Source of the DNA: Triangularia verruculosa
Taxonomy: Eukaryota; Ascomycota; Sordariomycetes; Sordariales; Podosporaceae
NCBI GenBank assembly: GCA_033296885.1
Contig: MU863955.1
Location: forward strand, 1-64,000
Length of the DNA stretch: 64,000 nt
Direction: 5' to 3'
The notes below the pieces were generated by a model. It had not been told where the DNA came from and did no database searches. It worked only from the letters and a program-made list of their open reading frames with translations. This document shows, piece by piece, positions 1-10,405 of the stretch. The translations under genes and the position numbers were made by a program. Numbering within the stretch: position 1 is the stretch's first letter; the number at the start of each line of letters is the position of its first letter.

Positions 1-1092
1 ATGGCTGTATTTCGTTGAGTTTTGATGTGTGGGTGGTGTTTGATGTGGTGGTGGGGGGGCATTTGCAGTACCAATTTTTTTGTCCACCGCGTGCCAGTGC
101 AACAACTGATCCCCGATATCTGACATCGGACTTTCCCCATCATGTCGACGTGCTTGATAGTGACAGATTTGTCAGTTATCAGTCACCTTGCGAGTTTGTA
201 GATCCTGGCCCAGATCATCCTTAGTTCCCGCTGCTGCCCCTCTTCTCTCTCTACCCCTCCCCCGCTCTTTCCGCTCACACGCACATTCCTGACATTCCTT
301 CAACACCACCATCACAATCCAACCCAACCCTCTGGCCCGGTCCCGCCGTCTCAGATTATGCAAAGTAACCCCTCTCACATCCGCCTTTGGGGATCGAGAC
401 TCATTGGCTTAAGTGATTAGTTCGGTATAAATGGGGCAGATATACATCCTTTTCCCTTCTCTGTTACCGTCCCATCCACATTTGTACATAGAAGCCCCTT
501 ACACCTGCCAAGAGAACGAGGTACGCGTCATCAAACCTTCTCATGTACGGTACAGCACATCACACATCTTACATGGCTGTCTAGTCTTGGAAAGAGATAG
601 TCGGATTGTGTAAAAAACACCAAAGTGAGGCCGCCCATGACGACTGCCATCATGAACATGGCAAAAAATACAACTGGTCTGGGCGGACATGAACCAACCC
701 CCCTCACAGCACTGAACAAAAAAAGAAATCCGAACTCCCTATTCACCCCCACTGCTCTCTAGGAAAAAGTGGAGTAGCTCTAGTCGGTCTAGCTGCTCTG
801 CTTGATGGACATGCTTAAACTTCTAAAAGGGATGATAAGTCGTCACCGCCCCTGGCTTGCTTGCTTGTCTGTGTGCTGTGTTTTGCACGCCCTTTCCCTT
901 CACCGAAAACGCCTCGCCAGTTACCATTACCAGAAAAAGAATTATCCTCCTCTTGCTCTTCAGTCTCTCCATTTCGATGTGTCCAAAGCCAAAATAATGT
1001 CTCTACTCTTCGGTCTAGCTCCCCTGAGAAGATGTCTAAACCACAGGACGTGTAGTTTTTAGTCTCTTTACAGCCTGGATAGCCTTCTAATG
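1..1092. other. Intergenic, 3' side of the kinase gene
   Basis: No open frame here resembles a protein. The stretch lies downstream of the minus-strand kinase and probably includes its 3' UTR. I see only pyrimidine-rich tracts and no repeat or RNA gene. Confidence 0.6.
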
Positions 1093-2712
1093 CTAGTGGA
1101 AACCCCCAAAGCCATGGCTCTCCAACAGACTGCTCGAGGCCACAAAGCTGAAACCACCAAAAGGATCATCTCTAGCGACCTCCCTCCTGCCACCAAAGTC
1201 ATCACACCTCCCGCCCCAGCTGCCGGCCTCGTCAAACCGCGAGACAATTGGACTCAGGCTCAACTCGGTGAATTCGGCTGAGAAATTCTCCGCCAGCTCA
1301 GGATCGGTAATCATCGGCTGGATCGGCGGCTCCAACTTTCTCGCCTCCAGCGCCTTCCAGTTGATCTTGCGGAAGAACCTGTGCTTTTTGATCGTCTCCA
1401 GATCTTTTGGCATGTTGCTCCCCAGCCGCTTGGCAGGGTCCTTACGAAGGAGTCTAATAAGAAGATCCTTTGCGTCAGGACCTAAGAAGTACGGCAGGAT
1501 CAGCTTCTGCTTGACGATATTGTCCTGAATCTTCTTGTTGTTTGGTCCCCGAAAAGGAGGATTGCCCGTCATGAGGTCGAAACCCAGTGCACCAAGGGAC
1601 CACCAGTCGACAGCCTTGCCGTACTTCTTCCCTTGGATCACCTCGGGGGCCATGTACTCGACTGTTCCCAGGATCGAGTGACATGCGTCAGAGTCAACGG
1701 CGACTTTGGACAATCCGAAATCAGTCAAAAGGAGGTGGCCTTCCGAGTCGAGGAGGCAGTTCTCGGGCTTGAGATCCCGGTAAACCACGCCTAGGTTGTG
1801 ATGGAGGTGGGATAAAGCAAGGACCATCTCGGCCATGTAGAAGGCAGCAGTTTCTTCGCTGAACATCCTCTCCGTACTAAGATGAGTGAAGAGCTCGCCG
1901 CCCTGGCCGTACTCGAGAATGAGGTAGAGTTTCTCCTGGTCCTGGAAAGCGTAGTACAGCTTGACAACAAACGGATGGCGGTTGACGCTCTCGAGAATCT
2001 GGCGCTCGGTCTTGGTTTGCTCAACCAACTTCTTGTGGACAATGAGAGAGGCCTTTTTGAACTGCTTTTGAGCGAACAAGCGGCCGGTGGTCTTCTCCTT
2101 GACGAGCAAGACAGTTCCATAGGTCCCTTTGCCAAGACACTTGAGAGGCTCAAAATCATCCGCCGTCATCTTAGAACGGGGAGGAATGGCGTCGCTGGCA
2201 GCGTTCGGAACATCGCTGACGAAGTCGTGCTCAAGGTTGATCTCGTAACTGGTGGATCCCACCGAAGCCGTCTCATCGCTACTACTGGTACGGCTCTTCA
2301 GAGTGCTTCCATGAGTGCTCCCACGAGAAAAAGGACGGCTGGCAAGGCATCCGCCGCTGCTGACTGTAGTGTCGCTGGAAGGGGGTGAGGAAGACTGGTT
2401 CTCACTGATGCTGCGTGTCAAGGAGCTGGCACGGGATGAGGCGGCGGTGGTGTCGTTGCTCAAACTCAGGTTATCGATTTGCATGCGCAACCTTCCAATA
2501 CCGCTCACGCCCGGGGAAGCGATCGGCTTCAACATAGGGCTGCAGTTGGCGCTCACAACGTCGTCGAGAATGTGGGCCGCCTTCTTCTGGCCCCGCTTGC
2601 CAGGGGTCTTGAAAACCGCGGGGCAATGATCAGAATCCTCATCGCCAGAAACCACGGGGGTGTGATTGAACCCGCGCACCGTCTTCAGCGCGGGTGTCGC
2701 CGTCGCAACCAT
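1093..2712 (-). CDS. AGC-family Ser/Thr protein kinase, S6-kinase/Psk1-like
   Basis: An intronless 539-residue AGC kinase. Residues 1-185 are a Ser/Thr-rich, probably disordered N-terminus. The kinase domain spans about 187-445: glycine loop GKGTYG near 194-199, catalytic-loop YRDLKPEN with Asp near 313, DFG near 331-333, then GTVEYMAPE. The activation-loop position before it is a serine (CHSILGT) instead of the usual threonine. The AGC C-tail has a turn motif (FTELSLSP) and a hydrophobic motif (FGGFSF) near 518-523. Those tail motifs and the overall layout fit ribosomal S6 kinase/S. pombe Psk1, which act below TORC1 and PDK1. A PKC- or SCH9-type kinase is less likely because no C2 domain is present. 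The ATG opens the frame just after a non-coding stretch. The gene is divergent from PRP4. Confidence 0.88.
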   Translation of the reverse strand: MVATATPALKTVRGFNHTPVVSGDEDSDHCPAVFKTPGKRGQKKAAHILDDVVSANCSPMLKPIASPGVSGIGRLRMQIDNLSLSNDTTAASSRASSLTRSISENQSSSPPSSDTTVSSGGCLASRPFSRGSTHGSTLKSRTSSSDETASVGSTSYEINLEHDFVSDVPNAASDAIPPRSKMTADDFEPLKCLGKGTYGTVLLVKEKTTGRLFAQKQFKKASLIVHKKLVEQTKTERQILESVNRHPFVVKLYYAFQDQEKLYLILEYGQGGELFTHLSTERMFSEETAAFYMAEMVLALSHLHHNLGVVYRDLKPENCLLDSEGHLLLTDFGLSKVAVDSDACHSILGTVEYMAPEVIQGKKYGKAVDWWSLGALGFDLMTGNPPFRGPNNKKIQDNIVKQKLILPYFLGPDAKDLLIRLLRKDPAKRLGSNMPKDLETIKKHRFFRKINWKALEARKLEPPIQPMITDPELAENFSAEFTELSLSPIVSRFDEAGSWGGRCDDFGGRREVARDDPFGGFSFVASSSLLESHGFGGFH

Positions 2713-3981
2713 GGTGGTGGTCGTCGTCTTATTGGTGTTTCTGTGGTAAATGCGTGATATATCGATATCCTAAAATCAGATGACCTGGTTTTCCCCCAAG
2801 GTCCTGAGCCGATATCGTGCAAATCCGAGTGTCATTCACTTGGGAAGCGAGCCTTGCCGCCAAAGATCGGTCGTTCAAGGCTTTCCACGACGTCGTCCGG
2901 CGTCAGCGCGCACTTCGGTATCTCGGCTCAGTCCCTTGTGGCTTGGAGTCGCACGCATCTGATACTTGAAAAAAGAAGGGGAATTGTCTTGTGCGGTCGT
3001 TTGGATATGCATTGATGGTCGGTCGGTCGGTTTGGGGGTTTGTAGTGTGGGAGCTTGGGAGCCAAAAGGTGGTCGCTAGTTGTGTGGGAAAAGGTTAAAA
3101 AGGAGGGCAAGAGCGAACTTAAAGATTTCAAGAAACGGGCCCTGAATTTACGCTTCACATGCGGCGCTGTCCGGCACGCTCAGTGGTGCCAGCCCTCTGC
3201 AGCGTACTGGCGCCCAGATCCCCCGCTAAAAAGTCCCAGCCAACGGGAACCCTCAAAAAGATTTGTGGCAGCACCCATCGGAGAGTCCACTGATTGGGCC
3301 GGGCTGCGATCTCAGCCCCGGATCGCCCTGTTTTTTTGGGCCTGAAAGGTCGGCGCTGCCGCCAATTCCTTGTTGGTCATCCGGGGTACCTATTCATGCC
3401 CAGCTTCCCCAACCTCGAAGAAGGTTGTGTAATTCACGGAAGCAAGGCAGGCTCTCCGTTCCGATGTAAGCCAGTACGTAATGGACTGAGGGATATCATG
3501 CCAAATTGAACCTCTATGCCCGTGGCTTATTTCGTGTCTTTCATGCCTGAATCTCGCACCAGCACGTTTCATTGTTGCCCTAACAAGAAAGAGACAAGCC
3601 AGACGGGCCAAGGAACCATGCTTGATAGGTTGTTGGAATGTCAGGCACCCGTACCCGTTGCACAAAGGCTTCTCTTCATCAAGACGGCTCGAACCACAAA
3701 GCCAAACCGAACAGCATGTCCCAATGAAGATCTTCCTAACCTAAAGTTAAGGTACTGGGTAGACAAGCAGTCTAGAACCTGAAAATGCCCGACATCATGT
3801 CCATTGCTCGTAAGCATCTGGATTAGGGTTAGGGTTGGCGTTCTCTTCCCAGCACCCTTGGCACTGATTGCCTGCCGGAGCTCAGACCCAATCCTGAGAT
3901 GCGATGCGACATTCCGCCATAGACTCCCAAGATAATCTTGAACCGGGCAAACACAAAACCAGAAGAGTATCAACCGCAACC
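2713..3981. promoter_or_regulatory. Divergent intergenic region, kinase / PRP4
   Basis: About 1.27 kb of shared upstream DNA between the minus-strand kinase and plus-strand PRP4. It contains a telomere-like TTAGGGTTAGGGTT at 3823-3836, about 145 bp before the PRP4 ATG. Such telo-box-like sites can bind Myb/Tbf1-type factors in fungal housekeeping promoters; that role here is inference. No gene is supported. Confidence 0.5.
3823..3836 (+). promoter_or_regulatory. Telomere-repeat-like motif (TTAGGG)2TT
   Basis: Two exact TTAGGG units plus TT, in the PRP4 promoter about 145 bp before the start codon. Comparable short motifs occur at 20813-20823 and 55139-55151. The sequence is certain; regulatory function is inferred. 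Confidence 0.5.
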
Positions 3982-5717
3982 ATGATGCACCCATCACGCC
4001 GCGCCTATGTCGAGGAGGTTGATAATGAGGTAAGAAATTCTTATTCGCCCTCTTATATCCGTCTTGAAACGCAGCAGCTCAACATTACAGCCCGAATCCG
4101 AACTGACCCATATCGTCGTATGCAGGATCGAGGAGGCGGAGGTATCGACATAGATGCTATTCGTAAGTAGAGCTAAAAAGTCCATCTGTACGCATCAATC
4201 AGCCATATACTGATCTTTACCCAGCCATTGACCGCGACTATGACATCCCCGGAGGCGCAGGCGAAAAGGCATCGGCCATCATTCAACAGTTCGAGCGCAA
4301 ACGATTTGCCGCCACCATCGCGGTCCCAACCGACGATGGACGTGTACGTGCCAAACTTCGAGAGTTAGGCGAGCCCGTTACACTCTTTGGCGAAGGGCCA
4401 GCGGACCGGCGCGACCGATTACGAGAGCTTCTCACCGAGCAGGCGCAACAGGCAGGCGGCCAGGAGAGTGCAGATGTTGAAATGCAAGATGCCAATGAGA
4501 ACGAAGATGCGGAAGAACAAGAAGAAGAATTCTATTCCCGGGGAACGCAGGAACTTCTTGATGCCCGGATAGATATCGCCAAATTCTCGATACCCCGAGC
4601 AAAGCGACGCGTTGAATTTCAGAAGAAGGAGGCCACCATTCCCCTACGCACTCACGTCAAATTCAGGAAGGAGATCAAGGAGCGGCTTCAAACATTCGAA
4701 CTTCAGGGCAGTCAGACTGCGGGAGATCGCCATGTCAGCATGACACGATTCTCGCCAAATGGACAAATGATAGCAACCGGCAATTGGGGTGGCCAAGTCA
4801 AGCTTATTGACATACCGACCTTGGAGCACCGGAAGACTCTGCGAGGGCATACCAACAAAATCAGCGGTTTGGCTTGGAGGCCCGGTGCTACGCTCCCCGA
4901 GGGCAACATATCCGAGAACTCGGTTAACCTTGCCTCGGGCGGCGCAGAAGGCCAGGTTCACCTATGGTCGTTAACACAGGATACTCCACTGTCAACATTG
5001 TCTGGGCATTCGCAGAGAGTATGCCGTGTCGAATTTCATCCCTCTGGAAAGTATCTTGCATCAGCATCTGAAGATACCTCGTGGAGGCTCTGGGATATCG
5101 AAACCACCACCGAACTGCTTCTTCAGGAAGGCCACTCCCGTGGAGTATATGCCGTAAGCTTCAACACAGACGGATCATTACTGGCTAGTGCAGGGCTGGA
5201 CAGTATTGGCAGGATCTGGGATTTGCGGTCAGGACGAACCGTCATGATTCTTGACGGGCATTTGGATGGTCACATCAAACCTATCTACGGACTCGATTGG
5301 AGTGCAGACGGACACCGGGTTCTGACAGCGTCGGCGGATGGATGGATCAAGTGCTGGGATGTGAGAAAGGTACAGAGGACAGGCGGCATTGGCGCACACA
5401 CCAGCGCAGTTTCCGATGTCAGATGGTTCAGGGGCTTGGATGATCCCGTCGAAGGCAAACCACCAGGTGAAGACGACAAAGGGAACCAGATGCCAAAGAA
5501 ATCCGGAACATTCCTAGTGTCATCAGGGTTCGACCACAAAGTCAACATTTTCTCGGCTGATGACTGGGCTCTTGTCCAGTCGCTGAGTGGCCATACCGCT
5601 CCTGTAGCCAGCGTCGATGTAAGTGGGGATGGCAAGTGGATCATCAGTGGTGGACATGACCGCACTGTCAAACTATGGGGTCGTAATGATGCAACGGGTC
5701 TATATGGTGACCACTAG
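3982..5717 (+). CDS. PRP4: U4/U6 snRNP protein PRP4 (WD40)
   Basis: Three exons: 3982-4029, 4126-4162 and 4225-5717, giving 525 residues. Both introns have GTAAG donors and the frame is continuous across them. The N-terminus carries the PRP4 splicing-factor motif (VRAKLRELGEPVTLFGEGP) that contacts PRP3, U4/U6 snRNA and the tri-snRNP. The rest is a seven-bladed WD40 propeller, with repeats ending LWSL, LWDI, IWDL, CWDV and LWGR. PRP4 is a core component of the U4/U6.U5 tri-snRNP in the nucleus. The start in the first short exon gives MMHPSRRAYVEEV. The gene contributes to the same particle as SNU114 near 36-39 kb. Confidence 0.93.
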
Positions 5718-6164
5718 CAGGTCTGCGAGGATGCAGCATCAAGAGACTATTGATGAGAGTGAGTGTATAGCTAGTTGTGCTTGATACCCGAATACAAAGA
5801 ATGGTTTTGCCAAACTTGGCTTGTATAAGTCTGCAGTCAGAGAGCGGTACGGGGGTACCTGCTGAAATGCGCTGGCGTCACAGGTTGCCGGGGGTGTGCA
5901 CGGGCCGCATTTAAGTCGTTTGCCGATAAAGGCGATAAACTCTGGGGATCTTGAATCTTTGGGTTGTTTGCTTCCTTCAGCTATCAGCTTGAACTTTGCA
6001 CGTACCTTCTCATCGCGTCGCTATTCGCAGCAGTACCGAGTCTCCCGACCGATCCGACGCCGTCAATGCCAAAAATCCAGTCCCACATTCTCTGAGCGGC
6101 GAACAGGGGAGAACCATTCTCCACCAGACCGCGGCAACTGCTTTGTCGTCTCTTCCGGAAAGCA
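5718..6164. other. Intergenic, PRP4 3' / cyclin 5'
   Basis: About 450 bp between two plus-strand genes. It holds the probable PRP4 3' UTR and the cyclin promoter. No other feature is visible. Confidence 0.5.
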
Positions 6165-7725
6165 ATGTCTTCTTCCAACTTCGATAGATACAGACCACCA
6201 AGAGAAGGCTTCCAGCCACCCGCGCATCCTCCGAAACCGCCGTTTATTGCAGAGCACACATCGCAGTCACCAGGTCGAAGGCGCGAGGTGCCGCCTGCTG
6301 TACCGTCACCCCCGGTATATTCTTCGAGAACGTCGCCACCACCACGACCCCAGTCGCGCCGGAGCGCCCCCTCGCCAGCCATGTCGAGCCCGCAGCGATC
6401 TCAGCAGCAGAGGAAGGAGCAATGGCTCTTCACGGTAGACGAAGTGAAGAGCTCGCCGAGCATAATCGACGGCCTTCCGCTTGCTGAGGAGAGACTGCGG
6501 AGAGCGAAGGGCGTTCATTTTATTTTTCAAGCAGGAGTTCTGCTCGAGCTACCACAGATCACGCTTTGGGTTGCTGCTGTTTTCTTCCATCGCTTCTATA
6601 TGCGGTATAGTATGGTTGAGCAGACCGGCGGGATACATCACTATGTAAGACCCATCTGTGCTCTATACACCAGATTAGAGCTTACTGGATACCTGGCTAA
6701 CCATAGCAACTCATTGTTAGAATATCGCCGCCACTTCACTGTTTCTAGCCAACAAGACCGAGGAAAACTGTCGCAAGACCAAAGATCTCATCATCGCCGT
6801 CGCCAAAGTTGCCCAGAAGAACACCAAGCTGATCATTGACGAACAATCGAAGGAATATTGGCGATGGCGAGACTCTATTCTCGCCTTTGAGGAGCTCATG
6901 CTTGAAACACTGACTTTTGACTTGATGATCGATAACCCCTACCGCGACATGTACGAGCTACTTGGAGAGTTGGATTTGATCAAGAATCACAAGTTACGAG
7001 ACGGGGTCTGGGCGTTCTGCAACGATGCGAGTTTGACAGCGCTGCCTCTGATACTGACCTCGAGGGAGGTCGCCATCAGCGCGATATTCTTTGCGGCGAC
7101 GGTGAACAAGATCCAGATTCTGGATGTGGAGGAGAAAAGCTGGTGGGCGTATTTAGGCGGGAGTGAGGAGATGGCAGCGCTGGGGGTAAACATGATGTGC
7201 GAGTTCTACAGAGAGAATCCGTTGAGGAAGCAGGACAAGTGCCCGCCGAGTCCGGAGTTTAGGCTGGAGAGTACGAGGCGAAGGGGAGATGTCTCGAGTT
7301 TGGGAATGGATGTCGACTCTCCCGGGGCGATGGGAACAGGAACGCCGACGCCGGTTGGGACTGAAAGGGCTGGGACTCAGAGTCCTGGACGGATGATCAA
7401 GACCAACGGGAACGGCGTCGCCAAGGCGGAAGAGAGTGTCAAGAGGGAGGAGTCGGTCGAGGAAAAGAAGGCGGCTATCAGGGCGAGTGTGGAGAACGGG
7501 GATTCGGATGCTGCGTTGAAGGCGGCGGCTAATGAGATGGGGGTTCATGAGAGTACGAAGATGTCCAATGGGGATGGCAGTGGATTGGTGTCGCCGGGTC
7601 CGATGTTGGCAGCGATCAAGAGGAAGAGCGCGGAGCTGGAGGATCCTGTGGATGCCGCGGAACGAGAGGCGAAAAAGATCAAGCTGCAGGATGAAGAGGA
7701 TGAGGGAGAGATCAAGGGGTCATGA
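6165..7725 (+). CDS. Cyclin K/T-type transcriptional cyclin (P-TEFb or CTDK-I subunit)
   Basis: Two exons, 6165-6644 and 6721-7725, joined in phase 0 across a 76-nt GTAAGA...TTGTTAG intron, giving 494 residues. Residues 1-90 are Pro/Ser-rich. The first cyclin box begins near WLFTVDEVKSSPS and includes FFHRFYMRYS and, after the splice, NIAATSLFLANKTEENCRKTKD. The second box includes the LETLTFDLMIDNPY region. The C-terminal 190 residues are charged, with Lys-rich stretches that could be nuclear localisation signals. The pattern is that of cyclin K/T, the partner of CDK9- or CTK1-type kinases that phosphorylate the RNA polymerase II CTD. S. pombe Pch1 and yeast Ctk2/Bur2 are alternatives that I cannot separate by eye. 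Confidence 0.88.
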
Positions 7726-8136
7726 TGATTGAAGCAAGCTGGTTAGGTATTTCAGGAGCACAAGATTGGATCATTTGATCAGCACCTTTTGCAGCCAGCT
7801 TTCTTTTCCCCATCTCTCTTTTACTTTCTTATGCCATGTTGTTTTTCAATATTCTTACTGTTTTCTCAGAGGATTGGAGTTTGTTTTGCTTTGTTTCCGG
7901 CGCCAAGGATTAGCGAACGGGAATTAGGGGGTTAGTCAGGAAACGGGTATTTTTTTCACACATGGGGAAGATCACACCTTCATGTTCTGGTGTATCATAT
8001 ATTTTCTTATATTCTTTTTTTTGATATCCCCTTCTATCTCTTCTTTCCCCCTTCAATCCGACCGTATTAGCTAATAGGCGATGTGGATGGGTCAAATTAC
8101 TGGAGAGCATCTGGCTGAAGAGATCACATGTGTGTG

Positions 8137-8193
<57 letters not shown>

Positions 8194-8320
8194 TTGCGTG
8201 CAGTAGTGAGGATGCTAGCATCACAAAACAAAGTCAATAAATAAGTGTTTAAAACCGCCCTGGTCAAAATTTTGATCTTTGACATAATATTCATTTTTGT
8301 TTTTCTCCCACGTGGTTGTT
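7726..8320. other. Convergent intergenic region with GT microsatellite
   Basis: Lies between the ends of the cyclin gene (+) and DUS4 (-). It holds both presumed 3' UTRs and a long GT repeat. No gene is supported. Confidence 0.6.
8140..8186. repeat. (GT)23 dinucleotide microsatellite
   Basis: About 47 nt of uninterrupted GT, with further TG-rich flanks on both sides. It sits between two convergent 3' ends and is likely to vary in length between strains. Confidence 0.95.
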
Positions 8321-9688
8321 TCATATCCTCGCCAAACCACCGGGTTTCTTCTCGTCCAAGAAATCAATCAAGTCAATCATGTCCCCACACCTCATCAGCT
8401 CGGCCCTCTCCTGCTTGTTCAGCAGCGCGACTTTGTCCTTTTGCTCGGGTCCCATTCCGGGGGAGCACATTTCGCTGATGTGATGGAGGACCAATTTGAA
8501 GGGCATGGGAGCCTTGACGGCCTTGTTGAGGAAGAACTCGACGGCTTCCCAGGGGCAGGAATTTTGGCCGGAGAAGAGGGTCGGGTTGGCTAGGAGGGCG
8601 CGGGCGGACATGAGGCCGGAGAGTTTGGGGATGTCGTGGATGGTTGATTCTGGTGGTGGCGGGGAGGAGGAGGAGGTGGTGGTGGTGAAGGTGTGAAACG
8701 GGGAAGTGAATGGGAGGGAGTCGAGAGTGAAGACGTCGCCGGACAGGAGGATAGGGACTCGGTCGCCGAAGGTGGAGGTGAGGATGGACAGGGACTCGAC
8801 GTTGATGGGGGTGGAGGAGGGGGTTTGGCGGGTGCGGGGGTGGATGGTGAGGAAGTCGATTGGTCGGGAGGAGGTGAGGGAGCAAGGGGCGAGGAGGGTG
8901 GTGATGAAGTCTATTGTTTTTCTGAGGGGGGGTTGTTTGTAAGTTCTGATTTCGGGAGGTGGTGGATAGGAAGGGGGCAGAATGGGGCATACCGGAGATC
9001 TTTGTGGACTCTGATTTTGATGCTTACGCTCCTCCCCTTTGCGCTGTTCATATCTTTTTCTAAGCCGACATCCCACCCGTCTTGATGGAGCCGTTCTCTT
9101 GTTTCGACGACCATGTCACGGACAAGCTCACGCTTCTCCATCAAGGCAGCACCCAAGGTAGAGGAACACGCCCATGATTGAGGACAACCACAGTTGAGAT
9201 CTACCCCTGAGGCGAACGGTGCGACCAAGGAGGAAGCACGTGCGAGCTCTTGGGGGACGTTGGCGCCAAATTGAATTATTGTAGGCGGTTGGGGATTAGC
9301 AGTTGAGAGTGTGAAGTCACTGTCGCGGGCGAATTTGTTGCGGTTGAATTCTTTGGCGAGGATCATTGGAGTCCAGCAGAGGTCAGTGCCATAGTGGTGA
9401 ACAGTTTGGCGAAAGGCGAGCTGGTTCAGGGGTCAGTACATGGTCATGTTAGATGAATGAGTTGAGTGTGCCTTGCCTTGCTATATCGCACCATAGGAGC
9501 GGAGGTATATAGAAGTCGTTTCTCATTTTTGGCGATATCAAAGAGTTTAAGGGGACTGGCTCATGAGATGATGTGTAAGCGAGTGTATCTATGAATGAGC
9601 ATAGCTAGAGGTGAGGACAGGAGTCTCAGTGGGTGAGAGACGGTCGAAGAGCTTACTGTATGAATTCTTGATTTAACGGGTTTACCAT
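8321..9688 (-). CDS. DUS4: tRNA-dihydrouridine synthase DUS4
   Basis: Four exons: 9657-9688, 9477-9555, 8993-9420 and 8321-8921, giving 379 residues. The protein opens MVNPLNQEFIHPLKLFDIAK, followed by LLYTSAPMVRYSKLAFRQTV. The FMN-dependent DUS barrel contains the DUS4-type catalytic motif DLNCGCPQSWA (Cys near 114 and 116), then SVSIKIRVH and the DFLTIHPRTR motif. DUS4 reduces uridines 20a/20b in the tRNA D-loop. The second intron (9421-9476) begins GC rather than GT (AAG|GCAAGG ... CCAG). It is required to join YSK to LAFRQ in frame, so a GC-AG intron is the best reading. Exon 1 is only 32 nt. The gene is divergent from ADE2. Confidence 0.9.
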
Positions 9689-10405
9689 TTTGAACAATCA
9701 ATGTGATCTAATCCTGCTAAGCTTCAGAATTGGAAGATGGGATGAGTCTCTTACACTACACGTTCATCTGATCGTGAGTGAGTCTTCTTGAGGGGCTCGA
9801 TTACCCCACCACCGACTTACACTGAAAGCTCACCTAGGTGAGTGTGATCAAGGTGAGAAATGAGCCTAAATCTCACCCAGCCTCACAGCACGTACAGATT
9901 AGCCAGAAAATAAGATAAGAAAAAACGCTATGATAGTGCACCGTTCTCCGATATAGGCGTGCTCGTTGACCCAGCTCACTGGAAACATTGAATCAGTCAC
10001 TGGGAAAAGTTGAAGCCGTTCAGTTGGGAGCTCCAGATTGCCCCGCGAATGTGGGGGATCAGAGACTGACAGCACGCTTTTAGAGGCCGTGATTGGTCAG
10101 AAGACTTTGCTGCCCCTCGGTGACGAGGGTCACCCCGCCACAACAAGGAGCAAAGTCGATGTTTTAGAAGGGCACGGTGACATCAAATTCGAGTCATTCA
10201 ACCGAACTTATAAGGTTTTGCTAGTATGGATCCGGCTCCCCGTCCTAACGCCCTCAAGTCGGCAGGCCACAGGCTATCACTAACCAGGCTAAGAAGAGCG
10301 TTGAGTGGCAGGAAAAAGAAGCTTCAGGAGATTCAGGAACCTAACGAACCCAACGAGACAAAACCAGAGAAGGAAGAGGAAGAGGACGACGACGACGACG
10401 ACGAC
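9689..10405. promoter_or_regulatory. Divergent intergenic region, DUS4 / ADE2
   Basis: About 700 bp of shared promoter DNA. It contains several GTGAG/CTCAC-rich short inverted stretches around 9770-9890. Its last 180 bp are an open in-frame extension of ADE2 beginning at an upstream ATG (10226), which is either leader or extra N-terminus. Confidence 0.5.

Noticed and set aside
4091..4162. Earlier PRP4 acceptor (ATTACAG at 4090)
   Set aside because: It leads to an in-frame TAG before the next exon; the acceptor at 4125 gives a continuous conserved protein.
8693..9085. Gly/Glu-rich plus-strand frame over DUS4
   Set aside because: Antisense shadow of DUS4 exon 4; low-complexity GGGEEG content.
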